Source: Phaeobacter sp. B1627 (GTDB taxonomy: Bacteria; Pseudomonadota; Alphaproteobacteria; Rhodobacterales; Rhodobacteraceae). From it: 64,000 bases of DNA. The notes below the pieces were generated by a model, which was not told the DNA's origin, searched no databases, and saw nothing but the letters and a program-made list of their open reading frames with translations. The stretch covers positions 1-64,000 of the forward strand of contig NZ_VCNK01000009.1 in the NCBI RefSeq assembly GCF_006265095.1, written 5' to 3'. Positions within the stretch are counted from its first letter, which is position 1; every line of letters starts with the position of its first letter. This document shows, one piece after another, positions 37,736 through 44,952 of this stretch. A program made the translations under genes and the position numbers.

Positions 37736-38349
37736 CCCGAGATATCATACGTTCAAAATTTGATGTTTCACGTGAAACAATGGAAAAGTTGGACATATTT
37801 GTCGAAAATCTCCGAAAGTGGAACCCGAGAATCAACCTTGTCTCCAAGAGAAGCATGGAGGATCTGTGGACTAGGCATGTTTTGGACAGCGTTCAGGTAT
37901 ATCATGCTGCGCCTTCAACTGACACTTGGATGGACATTGGGAGTGGTGGCGGTTTTCCCGGTCTGATCTGCGCAATATTGGCTGCGGATACCGCGAAGGC
38001 GACCCATGTTACACTCGTTGAAAGTGATCAACGAAAATGTGCCTTCTTGCGGGCTGCAGCTCGTGAATGTGAAGTCTCCGTGACAGTAAAGTCAGAGCGC
38101 GTTGAAGCATTGGAACCAGCTGGAGCAGGGGTATTGTCGGCGCGTGCTTTGGCAGATTTAGCTCATTTATTCACCTTTGCCGAGCGGCATCTTGCCGTGG
38201 GCGGAACCTCTATGTTCCCAAAGGGTGTCACCTGGAAAAAAGAAGTTGACCGAGCGCGTCAACAATGGCGGTTTGATTACGAAGCGATTAAGAGTTTAAC
38301 CGAGCCAGAGGCTGTCATTCTCAAAATCAAAGGTTTAGAGCGTGCCTGA
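37732..38349 (+). CDS. rsmG: 16S rRNA (guanine-527-N7)-methyltransferase RsmG (GidB)
   Basis: Methylates G527 in the 530 loop of 16S rRNA using SAM; loss gives low-level streptomycin resistance in other species. The product has 205 residues with the SAM motif [31 protein letters not shown], and [12 protein letters not shown]. Codons for residues V12-T16 (VSRET) are the second parS site. The start overlaps mnmG by four bases and the end overlaps parA by eight. Confidence 0.96.
   Translation: MTRDIIRSKFDVSRETMEKLDIFVENLRKWNPRINLVSKRSMEDLWTRHVLDSVQVYHAAPSTDTWMDIGSGGGFPGLICAILAADTAKATHVTLVESDQRKCAFLRAAARECEVSVTVKSERVEALEPAGAGVLSARALADLAHLFTFAERHLAVGGTSMFPKGVTWKKEVDRARQQWRFDYEAIKSLTEPEAVILKIKGLERA
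37764..37779. promoter_or_regulatory. parS: parS centromere site 2, inside rsmG
   Basis: A second perfect copy of the 16-bp palindrome TGTTTCACGTGAAACA, 1.9 kb from the first. It lies in the rsmG coding sequence and encodes VSRET in frame. Two exact copies this close, beside parAB, leave little doubt about ParB binding. Confidence 0.93.
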
Positions 38350-39154
38350 TTTGTCCCGTTTGGGTATCCCCCGCATTATCGCAATTGCAAATCAAAAGGG
38401 AGGCGTGGGGAAGACTACCACGGCCATAAATTTGGCTGCCGCTTTGGTCGAGGACGGCATGAGGGTTTTGTTGGTCGACCTCGATCCCCAGGGTAACGCA
38501 TCGACCGGATTGGGCGTTCCCGCTGACGCGCGTGACCATACAACATACGACTTGTTGGTGGAATCTGCCGATCTATCGGATGTGATCCGTCAGACTGACA
38601 TCGATGACTTGTGCATTATTCCCGCCACCGTGGATCTCAGCTCTGCCGATATTGAACTGATGTCGAATGAGAAACGAAGTTTTCTCCTTCATGACGCGCT
38701 TCGGCAGCCGGCGATGGACGAATATGAGTGGGATTATATTCTCATAGATTGCCCGCCATCCCTAAACCTGTTGACCGTCAACGCGATGGTTGCCGCTCAT
38801 TCTGTTCTTATCCCACTTCAAAGCGAATTTTTTGCATTGGAGGGTCTGTCTCAACTTATGTTGACTCTGCGAGAGGTAAGGCAGGCGGCAAATCCAAAAT
38901 TGCGGATCGAAGGGATTGTCCTGACGATGTATGATCGGCGGAACAACCTCTCGCAACAGGTTGAACAAGATGCGCGTGATAACCTGGGTGATCTGGTATT
39001 TCGAACCAAAATACCGCGAAATGTGCGGGTGAGCGAAGCGCCGTCTTATGCAATGCCCGTATTGAATTATGATTCTGGGTCTCTAGGGGCAAAAGCGTAC
39101 AGGCAGCTCGCCTCTGAAATTATTGAGAACAACCAAGAAGTTGCGGCAGAGTAA
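38342..39154 (+). CDS. parA: Chromosome partitioning ATPase ParA
   Basis: A Walker-type ATPase that moves the ParB-parS complex. The product has 270 residues with the deviant Walker A ANQKGGVGKTTTAINLA, LLVDLDPQGNASTGLG, and DYILIDCPPSLNLLTVNA. The start is a GTG at 38342 inside the rsmG end (8-bp overlap). parB follows after 15 bases. Two parS sites lie just upstream. Confidence 0.97.
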   Translation: MPDLSRLGIPRIIAIANQKGGVGKTTTAINLAAALVEDGMRVLLVDLDPQGNASTGLGVPADARDHTTYDLLVESADLSDVIRQTDIDDLCIIPATVDLSSADIELMSNEKRSFLLHDALRQPAMDEYEWDYILIDCPPSLNLLTVNAMVAAHSVLIPLQSEFFALEGLSQLMLTLREVRQAANPKLRIEGIVLTMYDRRNNLSQQVEQDARDNLGDLVFRTKIPRNVRVSEAPSYAMPVLNYDSGSLGAKAYRQLASEIIENNQEVAAE

Positions 39155-39169
39155 GCGAAGGGGCGCGTA

Positions 39170-40072
39170 ATGTCAGAGAAGAAACCCAAGCCACGTGGAC
39201 TGGGGCGTGGTTTGTCTGCGCTTATGGCGGATGTGAATGCTGAACCGGTCAGCATGGAGGGCGGCGGACGCGCACCCCGAAATGCAGAAATCCTCGTACC
39301 AATCGAGAAAGTCCAGGCGAATCCAGATCAGCCCCGTCGCCAATTCTTGCAAGAGGATTTAGATGATCTTACCGCTTCGATAAAAGAGAAAGGGGTCTTG
39401 CAGCCCCTTATTGTACGCCCGCGGGACGGGGGAGCCTATGAAATTGTCGCTGGCGAACGGCGGTGGAGGGCGGCTCAGGCGGCGCAACTTCATGAGGTGC
39501 CGGTCCTTATTCGAGATTATTCCGACGTAGAGATGTTGGAAGTTGCGATTATTGAGAACATTCAGCGGTCTGACCTGAACGCGCTGGAAGAGGCTCAAAG
39601 CTACAAGCAGCTCATGGATAAATTCGGCCATACACAGGAGCGCATGGCTGAAGCGCTTGGAAAAAGCAGAAGCCACATCGCCAACCTCGTGAGGCTTTTG
39701 CACTTGCCGACGGATGTTCAGGATCTAGTACTGTCCAGAAAGCTGTCTGCAGGCCACGCGCGGGCGCTCATAACCTCTGACAATGCGTCGGATCTGGCGA
39801 AGAAGATCGTCAAGGGTGGTCTGTCGGTGCGCGCGACTGAGGCACTTGTCAAGAAGGATGCCGCTGGCACGCCCGAAGGCAGCGCGCCCAAAAGACCCAA
39901 GACACAGACCGAAAAGGACGCCGATACGCGTGCGTTGGAGGCAGATCTGTCGGCTGCAATTCGTATGAAGATTTCGATAGACCACAAACCGGGGGGAGAA
40001 TCGGGCACGCTGTCGATTTCCTATGAGTCCCTGGATCAGCTCGATGAGCTTTGCAATCTTCTTAGTCGCTAG
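39170..40072 (+). CDS. parB: Chromosome partitioning protein ParB (CTPase)
   Basis: Binds parS and spreads as a CTP-dependent clamp. The product has 300 residues with a Lys-rich N-terminus (KPKPRGLGRGLSALM, the ParA-contacting region), the CTP-binding blocks VLQPLIVRPRD and GERRWRAAQ, ENIQRSDLNALEEA, and a helix-turn-helix with GKSRSHIANLVRLLHLP. The C-terminal dimer domain ends LDELCNLLSR. The last 11 bases overlap the convergent DUF454 gene, inside which the parB terminator lies. Confidence 0.97.
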   Translation: MSEKKPKPRGLGRGLSALMADVNAEPVSMEGGGRAPRNAEILVPIEKVQANPDQPRRQFLQEDLDDLTASIKEKGVLQPLIVRPRDGGAYEIVAGERRWRAAQAAQLHEVPVLIRDYSDVEMLEVAIIENIQRSDLNALEEAQSYKQLMDKFGHTQERMAEALGKSRSHIANLVRLLHLPTDVQDLVLSRKLSAGHARALITSDNASDLAKKIVKGGLSVRATEALVKKDAAGTPEGSAPKRPKTQTEKDADTRALEADLSAAIRMKISIDHKPGGESGTLSISYESLDQLDELCNLLSR

Positions 40073-40415
40073 GTCGTGTCCAGATAAAGATCATGACCGC
40101 GCCGAGCGTCAGGGCCTGTATGAGCAGGAGCTTGATCGGCAGCTGTAGAATGAGCGAAATTGAAAATACGGCGGCTACCGAGAGAGTAGCCGCCTTTTTT
40201 GCGCCAAGGTGAATGGCACCTCTGGTTTGCCAGTCCACAATCATTGGGCCGAAGGTTTTGTGGTTCAAAAGCCAACTGTGCATCCGCTCTGAGGAACGGG
40301 CGAAGAAGAATGTGGCGAGCAGCAGGAAGGGGACTGTTGGAAGCAGAGGGAGAAGAACGCCCAATGTCGCCAGAAAAACCGAAGCCAATCCGAGGCAAAA
40401 GTAGATAATCCTCAT
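40062..40415 (-). CDS. YbaN family (DUF454) inner-membrane protein
   Basis: A 117-residue membrane protein with the DUF454 opening GLASVFLATLGVLLPLLPTV, the FFARSSERMHSWLLNH block and two further helices near the C-terminus. Function unknown. It starts 3 bases after the hemW stop and is the last gene of the leftward rph-rdgB-hemW run. Codons for AKKAATLSVAAV contain, on the opposite strand, a strong terminator serving parB. Its 3' end overlaps parB by 11 bases. Confidence 0.92.
   Translation of the reverse strand: MRIIYFCLGLASVFLATLGVLLPLLPTVPFLLLATFFFARSSERMHSWLLNHKTFGPMIVDWQTRGAIHLGAKKAATLSVAAVFSISLILQLPIKLLLIQALTLGAVMIFIWTRPSD
40170..40200 (+). terminator. Intrinsic terminator of parB, embedded in the antisense DUF454 gene
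   Basis: GGCGGCTAC (40170-40178) and GTAGCCGCC (40186-40194) form a perfect 9-bp stem with a seven-base loop, followed directly by six T. It lies about 100 bases after the parB stop, wholly inside the DUF454 coding sequence on the other strand. Confidence 0.85.
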
Positions 40416-40418
40416 GGC

Positions 40419-41573
40419 TCAATCCGTCAAAAGCTCGCGCAGGACAGAATTCAGCACGGCACGCCCATTCGCCGTCGCGCGGAGCCGACTTCCAACCCGT
40501 TCCACCATTCCAAGGTCCTGAAGCATGCTAAGCTTGCTGTCTGAAAGTGATTGACCAGACAATAACATATGCCGATCCATATCTAGGCCCTCATGAAGTC
40601 GCATCCCCATCATCATGTGTTCAACAACCTGATCTTCTTGAGAAAGCGCGAGAAAGGGTAGGGTTCCTTGGCCTTTCTCAACAGACTCCAGCCAGGCACC
40701 TGGCGCGCGAAGGGCCTCCGTCGAATGACGCTTGCCGTTCAGCGTCAGCCTTCCATGTGCGCCCGGTCCAATGCCAACATAGTCTCCATAGCGCCAATAG
40801 ATCTGGTTGTGGCGACTCTCGGCGCCGGGGCGGGCGTGATTTGAGATCTCGTAGCCCGGAAGACCATGACGGTCGCAGATGTCTTGGGTCGCAAGGTACA
40901 TGTCGGCGGCGTTGTCATCTGTCGGCAGATCGCGGAGCTTGCCCCGTGCGTAGCGATCACCAAAGGCGGTGCCGTCTTCTATTGTCAGTTGATAGAGGGA
41001 GAGGTGATCAATCGCCATGCTGAGGGCATCGGATAGTTCATGGTTCCATGCCTCCAATGTTTGTCCTTGTCTGGCATAGATCAAATCGAAGCTCACGCGA
41101 TCAAAACAGGCTCGCGCCACGTCAAATGCTGTACGGGCTTCGGAAACGGAGTGGATACGGCCCAAACGACGCAGATCCTCATCGTTGAGAGCCTGAATAC
41201 CCATGGAAATCCGGTTCACCCCGGCATCCCGATACCCCGCAAACCGACCGGCTTCGACCGATCCTGGGTTCGCTTCCAGCGATATTTCGATGTCATTTGC
41301 AAAGGGCCAGATGTCCCGCGCGGTTTCGATGACGGCGGCAACAGTGTCTGGATGCATCAATGAAGGGGTGCCGCCGCCGAAGAATATGCTGTTCAAAAGC
41401 CGGTCGGGCAGCATGTCTCCGATGCGGCGCAGCTCGGTCCGATAGGCCTTTACCCAAACCGATTGATCGATCCGTGAGACCACGTGACTGTTGAAGTCAC
41501 AGTAGGGGCATTTGGCCTGACAGAATGGCCAATGCACATAAAGGCCAAAGCCCCCATTGCGCCAATCATCCAC
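40419..41573 (-). CDS. hemW: Haem chaperone HemW (radical SAM)
   Basis: A HemN-like radical SAM protein that binds haem and delivers it to respiratory enzymes; it is not coproporphyrinogen oxidase. The product has 384 residues with FGLYVHWPFCQAKCPYCDFN carrying the CxxxCxxC cluster motif, FFGGGTPSLM and EANPGSVE. The start is taken as GTG at 41573, because AAAGG lies 8 bases upstream and the product then begins VDDWRNGGF. It overlaps the rdgB stop by eight bases. Confidence 0.93.
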   Translation of the reverse strand: MDDWRNGGFGLYVHWPFCQAKCPYCDFNSHVVSRIDQSVWVKAYRTELRRIGDMLPDRLLNSIFFGGGTPSLMHPDTVAAVIETARDIWPFANDIEISLEANPGSVEAGRFAGYRDAGVNRISMGIQALNDEDLRRLGRIHSVSEARTAFDVARACFDRVSFDLIYARQGQTLEAWNHELSDALSMAIDHLSLYQLTIEDGTAFGDRYARGKLRDLPTDDNAADMYLATQDICDRHGLPGYEISNHARPGAESRHNQIYWRYGDYVGIGPGAHGRLTLNGKRHSTEALRAPGAWLESVEKGQGTLPFLALSQEDQVVEHMMMGMRLHEGLDMDRHMLLSGQSLSDSKLSMLQDLGMVERVGSRLRATANGRAVLNSVLRELLTD

Positions 41574-42180
41574 CAAAGCAGCCTTTGACGAATTGTGCGA
41601 CAGCGTCGCCACGATGGCTGATCTTGTTCTTTTCCCAGCGGTCCATTTCGGCAAACGTCTGTTCGTGACCTTGCGGAATGAACATCGGATCATAGCCAAA
41701 CCCATCGCGCCCGCGAATAGGCCAGACGAGATGGCCCGGCGCCACGCCTTCGAAGACCTCGTCATGTCCGTCGGGCCAGGCAAGCACGAGAGTGCACCGA
41801 AATTGGGCCAACCAGGGTTGGGGCGCTTTGGTTCTGACCAGCTCATCATGGGCGCGTGTCATCGCCTGCATGAAGTCGCGACCTTGACCCGTTTCCGCCC
41901 AGTCCGCCGTGTAGACCCCAGGGGCGCCACCGAGGGCGTCGATGGTGATGCCGCTGTCGTCAGACAGAGCCGGAAGGCCCGTCGACTGTGCCGCTGCGTG
42001 TGCCTTGATGCGGGCGTTTCCGACAAAGGTATCTTCGGTCTCTTCCGGTTCTGGCAGTCTCATCTCTGCGGCACCTACGACCTCGACGGCATAGGGCTGG
42101 AGGAGATGCGCCATCTCCTCCAGCTTGCCGGCGTTATGTGTCGCGACCAGCAGTCTGTCACCTTCAAAGGCGCGGGTCAT
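41566..42180 (-). CDS. rdgB: dITP/XTP pyrophosphatase (Ham1/RdgB)
   Basis: Removes inosine and xanthosine triphosphates from the nucleotide pool. The product has 204 residues with [18 protein letters not shown], the catalytic [20 protein letters not shown] and [20 protein letters not shown]. The ATG at 42180 overlaps the rph stop (ATGA). It is the middle gene of rph-rdgB-hemW-DUF454. Confidence 0.97.
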   Translation of the reverse strand: MTRAFEGDRLLVATHNAGKLEEMAHLLQPYAVEVVGAAEMRLPEPEETEDTFVGNARIKAHAAAQSTGLPALSDDSGITIDALGGAPGVYTADWAETGQGRDFMQAMTRAHDELVRTKAPQPWLAQFRCTLVLAWPDGHDEVFEGVAPGHLVWPIRGRDGFGYDPMFIPQGHEQTFAEMDRWEKNKISHRGDAVAQFVKGCFGG

Positions 42181-42890
42181 GCGCAGGCGGCCTTTTGCAT
42201 CTCGGCCAACTCGGATGTGCCTTTCGACGCAAGATCCATCAGCTCGTTCATCTGCACGCGCGAAAAGACAGAGCCCTCGGCGCTCATCTGTACCTCGATG
42301 AGTTTCCCGGATCCGGTCATGATGAAGTTCCCATCGACGCCGGCCTCGGAGTCTTCGGGGTAGTCCAGATCCAGGATCGACTGACCGGCATATATTCCAC
42401 AGGAGATAGCCGAGACCGGATCCACCATCGGATCGATAGACACATCGCCTGCCTTCATCAGCTTGTTGACAGCCAGACGGAGCGCCACCCAGCCGCCGGT
42501 AATGGAGGCGCAACGTGTGCCGCCATCGGCTTGCAAGACATCGCAGTCCACGGTGATCTGGCGTTCACCCAGGGCAACGCGGTCCACACCGGCACGCAGC
42601 GCACGGCCGATCAGGCGTTGGATTTCAACCGTGCGGCCCCCTTGCTTGCCCGTAGCCGCTTCGCGACGCATGCGGGTATTTGTGGCACGGGGCAGCATAC
42701 CGTATTCTGCGGTGACCCAACCCAGGCCCGACCCCTTGATAAAGGGCGGCACGCGATCTTCTATGGTCGCAGTACACAACACATGGGATTCGCCCATCTT
42801 GATCAGGCAGGAACCTTCTGCATGTTTGGTGAAGCCGGTTTCGAAAGAAACGGCGCGCATTTCATTGAGGGCACGTCCGGAGGGTCGCAT
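42177..42890 (-). CDS. rph: Ribonuclease PH
   Basis: A phosphorolytic 3'-5' exoribonuclease that trims tRNA 3' ends. The product has 237 residues with [60 protein letters not shown] and [24 protein letters not shown] lies about 8 bases before ATG 42890. It heads the leftward operon and is divergent from hrcA across 140 bases. Confidence 0.97.
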   Translation of the reverse strand: MRPSGRALNEMRAVSFETGFTKHAEGSCLIKMGESHVLCTATIEDRVPPFIKGSGLGWVTAEYGMLPRATNTRMRREAATGKQGGRTVEIQRLIGRALRAGVDRVALGERQITVDCDVLQADGGTRCASITGGWVALRLAVNKLMKAGDVSIDPMVDPVSAISCGIYAGQSILDLDYPEDSEAGVDGNFIMTGSGKLIEVQMSAEGSVFSRVQMNELMDLASKGTSELAEMQKAACA

Positions 42891-42933
42891 GTGGATATCC
42901 TTTTGTTGTTGGCTCGTCGATACCGCTCGGGGG

Positions 42934-42962
42934 CTTGGCGATGCAAGGGTCATTGACCATAT
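42934..42962 (+). promoter_or_regulatory. Heat-shock-sigma-like promoter of hrcA-grpE
   Basis: CTTGGC at 42934-42939 and CCATAT at 42957-42962 are separated by 17 bases, the same layout as the site before hslV. The ATG of hrcA lies 68 bases further on. No CIRCE inverted repeat is visible in the 140-base rph-hrcA gap. Confidence 0.45.
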
Positions 42963-43030
42963 CCAAGGATGCGCTTTACTGACAAAGATAGGTACCGTTC
43001 GGGTATTTTCAACGAAGTGCCGAGAGAGAG

Positions 43031-44095
43031 ATGATTGAAGCCAATTCCATCCTGCAGGATATGAACGACCGCTCCCGCGAGGTCTTTCGGTTGCTGGTCG
43101 AGAGTTACCTGGAAACGGGCGGCCCTGTGGGGAGCCGGACACTGACCCGTTCCCTGAACGAGAAGGTCAGTGCCGCAACCGTCCGAAATGTGATGCAGGA
43201 TCTGGAGTATCTGGGATTGCTCGACAGCCCCCATGTGAGTGCAGGGCGCGTGCCGACCCATATGGGCTTGCGGCTGTTTGTGGACGGTCTGCTGCAAATG
43301 GGAGATCCCAGCCTTCAGGACCGCGCGCGTATAGACGGAACACTTGGCGATAACTCCAGCGATGTCAGTGGTATGCTCGATCGCGTAGGCGCGGCGCTCT
43401 CTGGGGTCACGCAGGGGGCCTCTTTGGTGCTCACGCCCAAATATGAGGCTGAACTGCGCCATATCGAGTTTGTTTCGCTGGCGCATGACCGCGCGCTGGT
43501 GGTGCTTGTGTTCTCTGACGGGCACGTCGAAAACCGGCTGTTCACACCCCCCCCCGGCCAGACACCCAGCTCGATGAGAGAAGCCGCCAACTTTCTGAAT
43601 GCGCTGATCGAAGGCCGCACATTGAGTGATGTGCGCAAGGATGTGCAGGCCGAGATCCTCAAGCGTCGGCAGGAAATCGATACGCTCGCCAGTGACATGA
43701 TCGAAAGCGGACTTGCCGCCTGGGAAGAAGATGCCAACGATCAGGCCCGGCTGATTGTCCGGGGACGGGCGAATCTCTTGTCAGAAGACGGGGCTCCGGA
43801 CGAATTGGAGAAGATCCGAACCCTGTTCGACGATCTGGAACGCAAACGAGACATAGCTGAATTTCTGGAACTGACCGAAGAAGGCGATGGCGTACGCATT
43901 TTTATCGGCTCGGAGAACAAACTTTTCTCACTTTCGGGTTCCTCTTTGGTGGTGTCTCCATATATGAACTCTGATCGAAAGATCATTGGTGCGGTCGGGG
44001 TCATTGGCCCAACGCGCCTGAACTACGGACGGATTGTGCCGATCGTGGATTACACGGCACAGCTGGTTGGAAAAATGGTATCCGACCGGAGCTAG
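43031..44095 (+). CDS. hrcA: Heat-inducible transcription repressor HrcA
   Basis: Represses chaperone operons through the CIRCE operator; its activity is tuned by GroEL. The product has 354 residues: an N-terminal winged helix ([21 protein letters not shown], in part [21 protein letters not shown]), a GAF-like core, and late [22 protein letters not shown] (in part). GAGAGAG precedes the ATG. grpE follows after nine bases. I see no CIRCE before it, so it may be under sigma-factor rather than self control. Confidence 0.96.
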   Translation: MIEANSILQDMNDRSREVFRLLVESYLETGGPVGSRTLTRSLNEKVSAATVRNVMQDLEYLGLLDSPHVSAGRVPTHMGLRLFVDGLLQMGDPSLQDRARIDGTLGDNSSDVSGMLDRVGAALSGVTQGASLVLTPKYEAELRHIEFVSLAHDRALVVLVFSDGHVENRLFTPPPGQTPSSMREAANFLNALIEGRTLSDVRKDVQAEILKRRQEIDTLASDMIESGLAAWEEDANDQARLIVRGRANLLSEDGAPDELEKIRTLFDDLERKRDIAEFLELTEEGDGVRIFIGSENKLFSLSGSSLVVSPYMNSDRKIIGAVGVIGPTRLNYGRIVPIVDYTAQLVGKMVSDRS

Positions 44096-44104
44096 AGGTG
44101 AAGT

Positions 44105-44665
44105 ATGGCAGAGCCCAAGAACGACGACTTTTTGGACGATATCGAGGCGGCAGAGGCCGAAGAGCTGTCGGCGCAGACCGAGGAAATCGACGACGAGGCG
44201 CTTGAGCTGGAAGCTCTGCGCGCCGAACGCGATGAATACAAGGACCGCTTCATGCGGGCGTTGGCCGATGCGGAGAATTCCCGCAAACGCGGCGACAAGG
44301 CGCGTCGTGAAGCAGAGCAATACGGCGGCTCGAAACTGGCACGCGACATGTTGCCGGTTTATGACAATATGAAGCGTGCACTGGAAGCTGCGACCGAAGA
44401 GCAGAAAGCGGTTTCCGCCGCGCTGATTGAAGGTGTCGAGCTGACAATGCGTGCGCTGCTGGATGTCTTCCAGAAACACGGCATGCAAGTTATTGCGCCG
44501 CAGGTCGGTGACAGGTTTGATCCGCAGGTGCATGAAGCAATGTTTGAGGCCCCGGTGCCCGGAACCAAGGCCGGAGACATCATTCAAGTCTCTGCCGAGG
44601 GTTTCATGCTGCATGATCGGCTGTTGCGCCCGGCGCAGGTGGGGGTTTCTTCTACACCGGCCTGA
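44105..44665 (+). CDS. grpE: Nucleotide exchange factor GrpE
   Basis: Releases ADP from DnaK. The product has 186 residues: an acidic N-terminal tail, a long coiled coil with RDEYKDRFMRALADAENSRK, and the beta domain with VELTMRALLDVFQKHGMQ, FDPQVHEAMFEAPVPG and GFMLHDRLLRPAQVGVS. It is cotranscribed with hrcA and ends in a strong terminator. Confidence 0.97.
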   Translation: MAEPKNDDFLDDIEAAEAEELSAQTEEIDDEALELEALRAERDEYKDRFMRALADAENSRKRGDKARREAEQYGGSKLARDMLPVYDNMKRALEAATEEQKAVSAALIEGVELTMRALLDVFQKHGMQVIAPQVGDRFDPQVHEAMFEAPVPGTKAGDIIQVSAEGFMLHDRLLRPAQVGVSSTPA

Positions 44666-44707
44666 TCGTTCATCAACAACCTCGGATGACGAGGATCAGT
44701 CAAAGAT

Positions 44708-44737
44708 AAAGCGCCCGGACCACATCCGGGCGCTTTT
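44708..44737 (+). terminator. Intrinsic terminator of hrcA-grpE, probably bidirectional
   Basis: AAAGCGCCCGGA and TCCGGGCGCTTT form a perfect 12-bp stem with a five-base loop, with T runs on both strands. It lies 42 bases after grpE and directly downstream of the leftward frame ending at 44742. Confidence 0.85.
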
Positions 44738-44741
44738 GTGT

Positions 44742-44867
44742 CTACATCGCTTTGGCGACGGCTTTCTTCCAGACTGCATATTTGACTGTGAGGCCGTGTT
44801 TCTCCTCAAGCCGGGTGAAAGCGGCACTGGCAATCTTGTCCACGCCGACAGCCTTTGGGTGACCCAC
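44742..44867 (-). CDS. Possible small protein or gene remnant downstream of mutS
   Basis: A leftward frame is open from 44978 (after a stop inside the mutS end) to a TAG at 44742-44744. Only weak starts exist; GTG at 44867 would give 41 residues. The C-terminal part reads like real protein (KIASAAFTRLEEKHGLTVKY, then AVWKKAVAKAM) with amphipathic helical spacing, and ends right before a terminator. No ATG and no good ribosome binding site were found, so it may be a decayed gene end or chance. It is not assigned to any family. Confidence 0.25.
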   Translation of the reverse strand: MGHPKAVGVDKIASAAFTRLEEKHGLTVKYAVWKKAVAKAM

Positions 44868-44952
44868 TGACAATGGTTCAGCCAGGTTGCGTGTTGTCTC
44901 TGGTCGTTCAACACGCCGGTCCGGAGGTGTATTCGCTATCTGGGATTTGATT

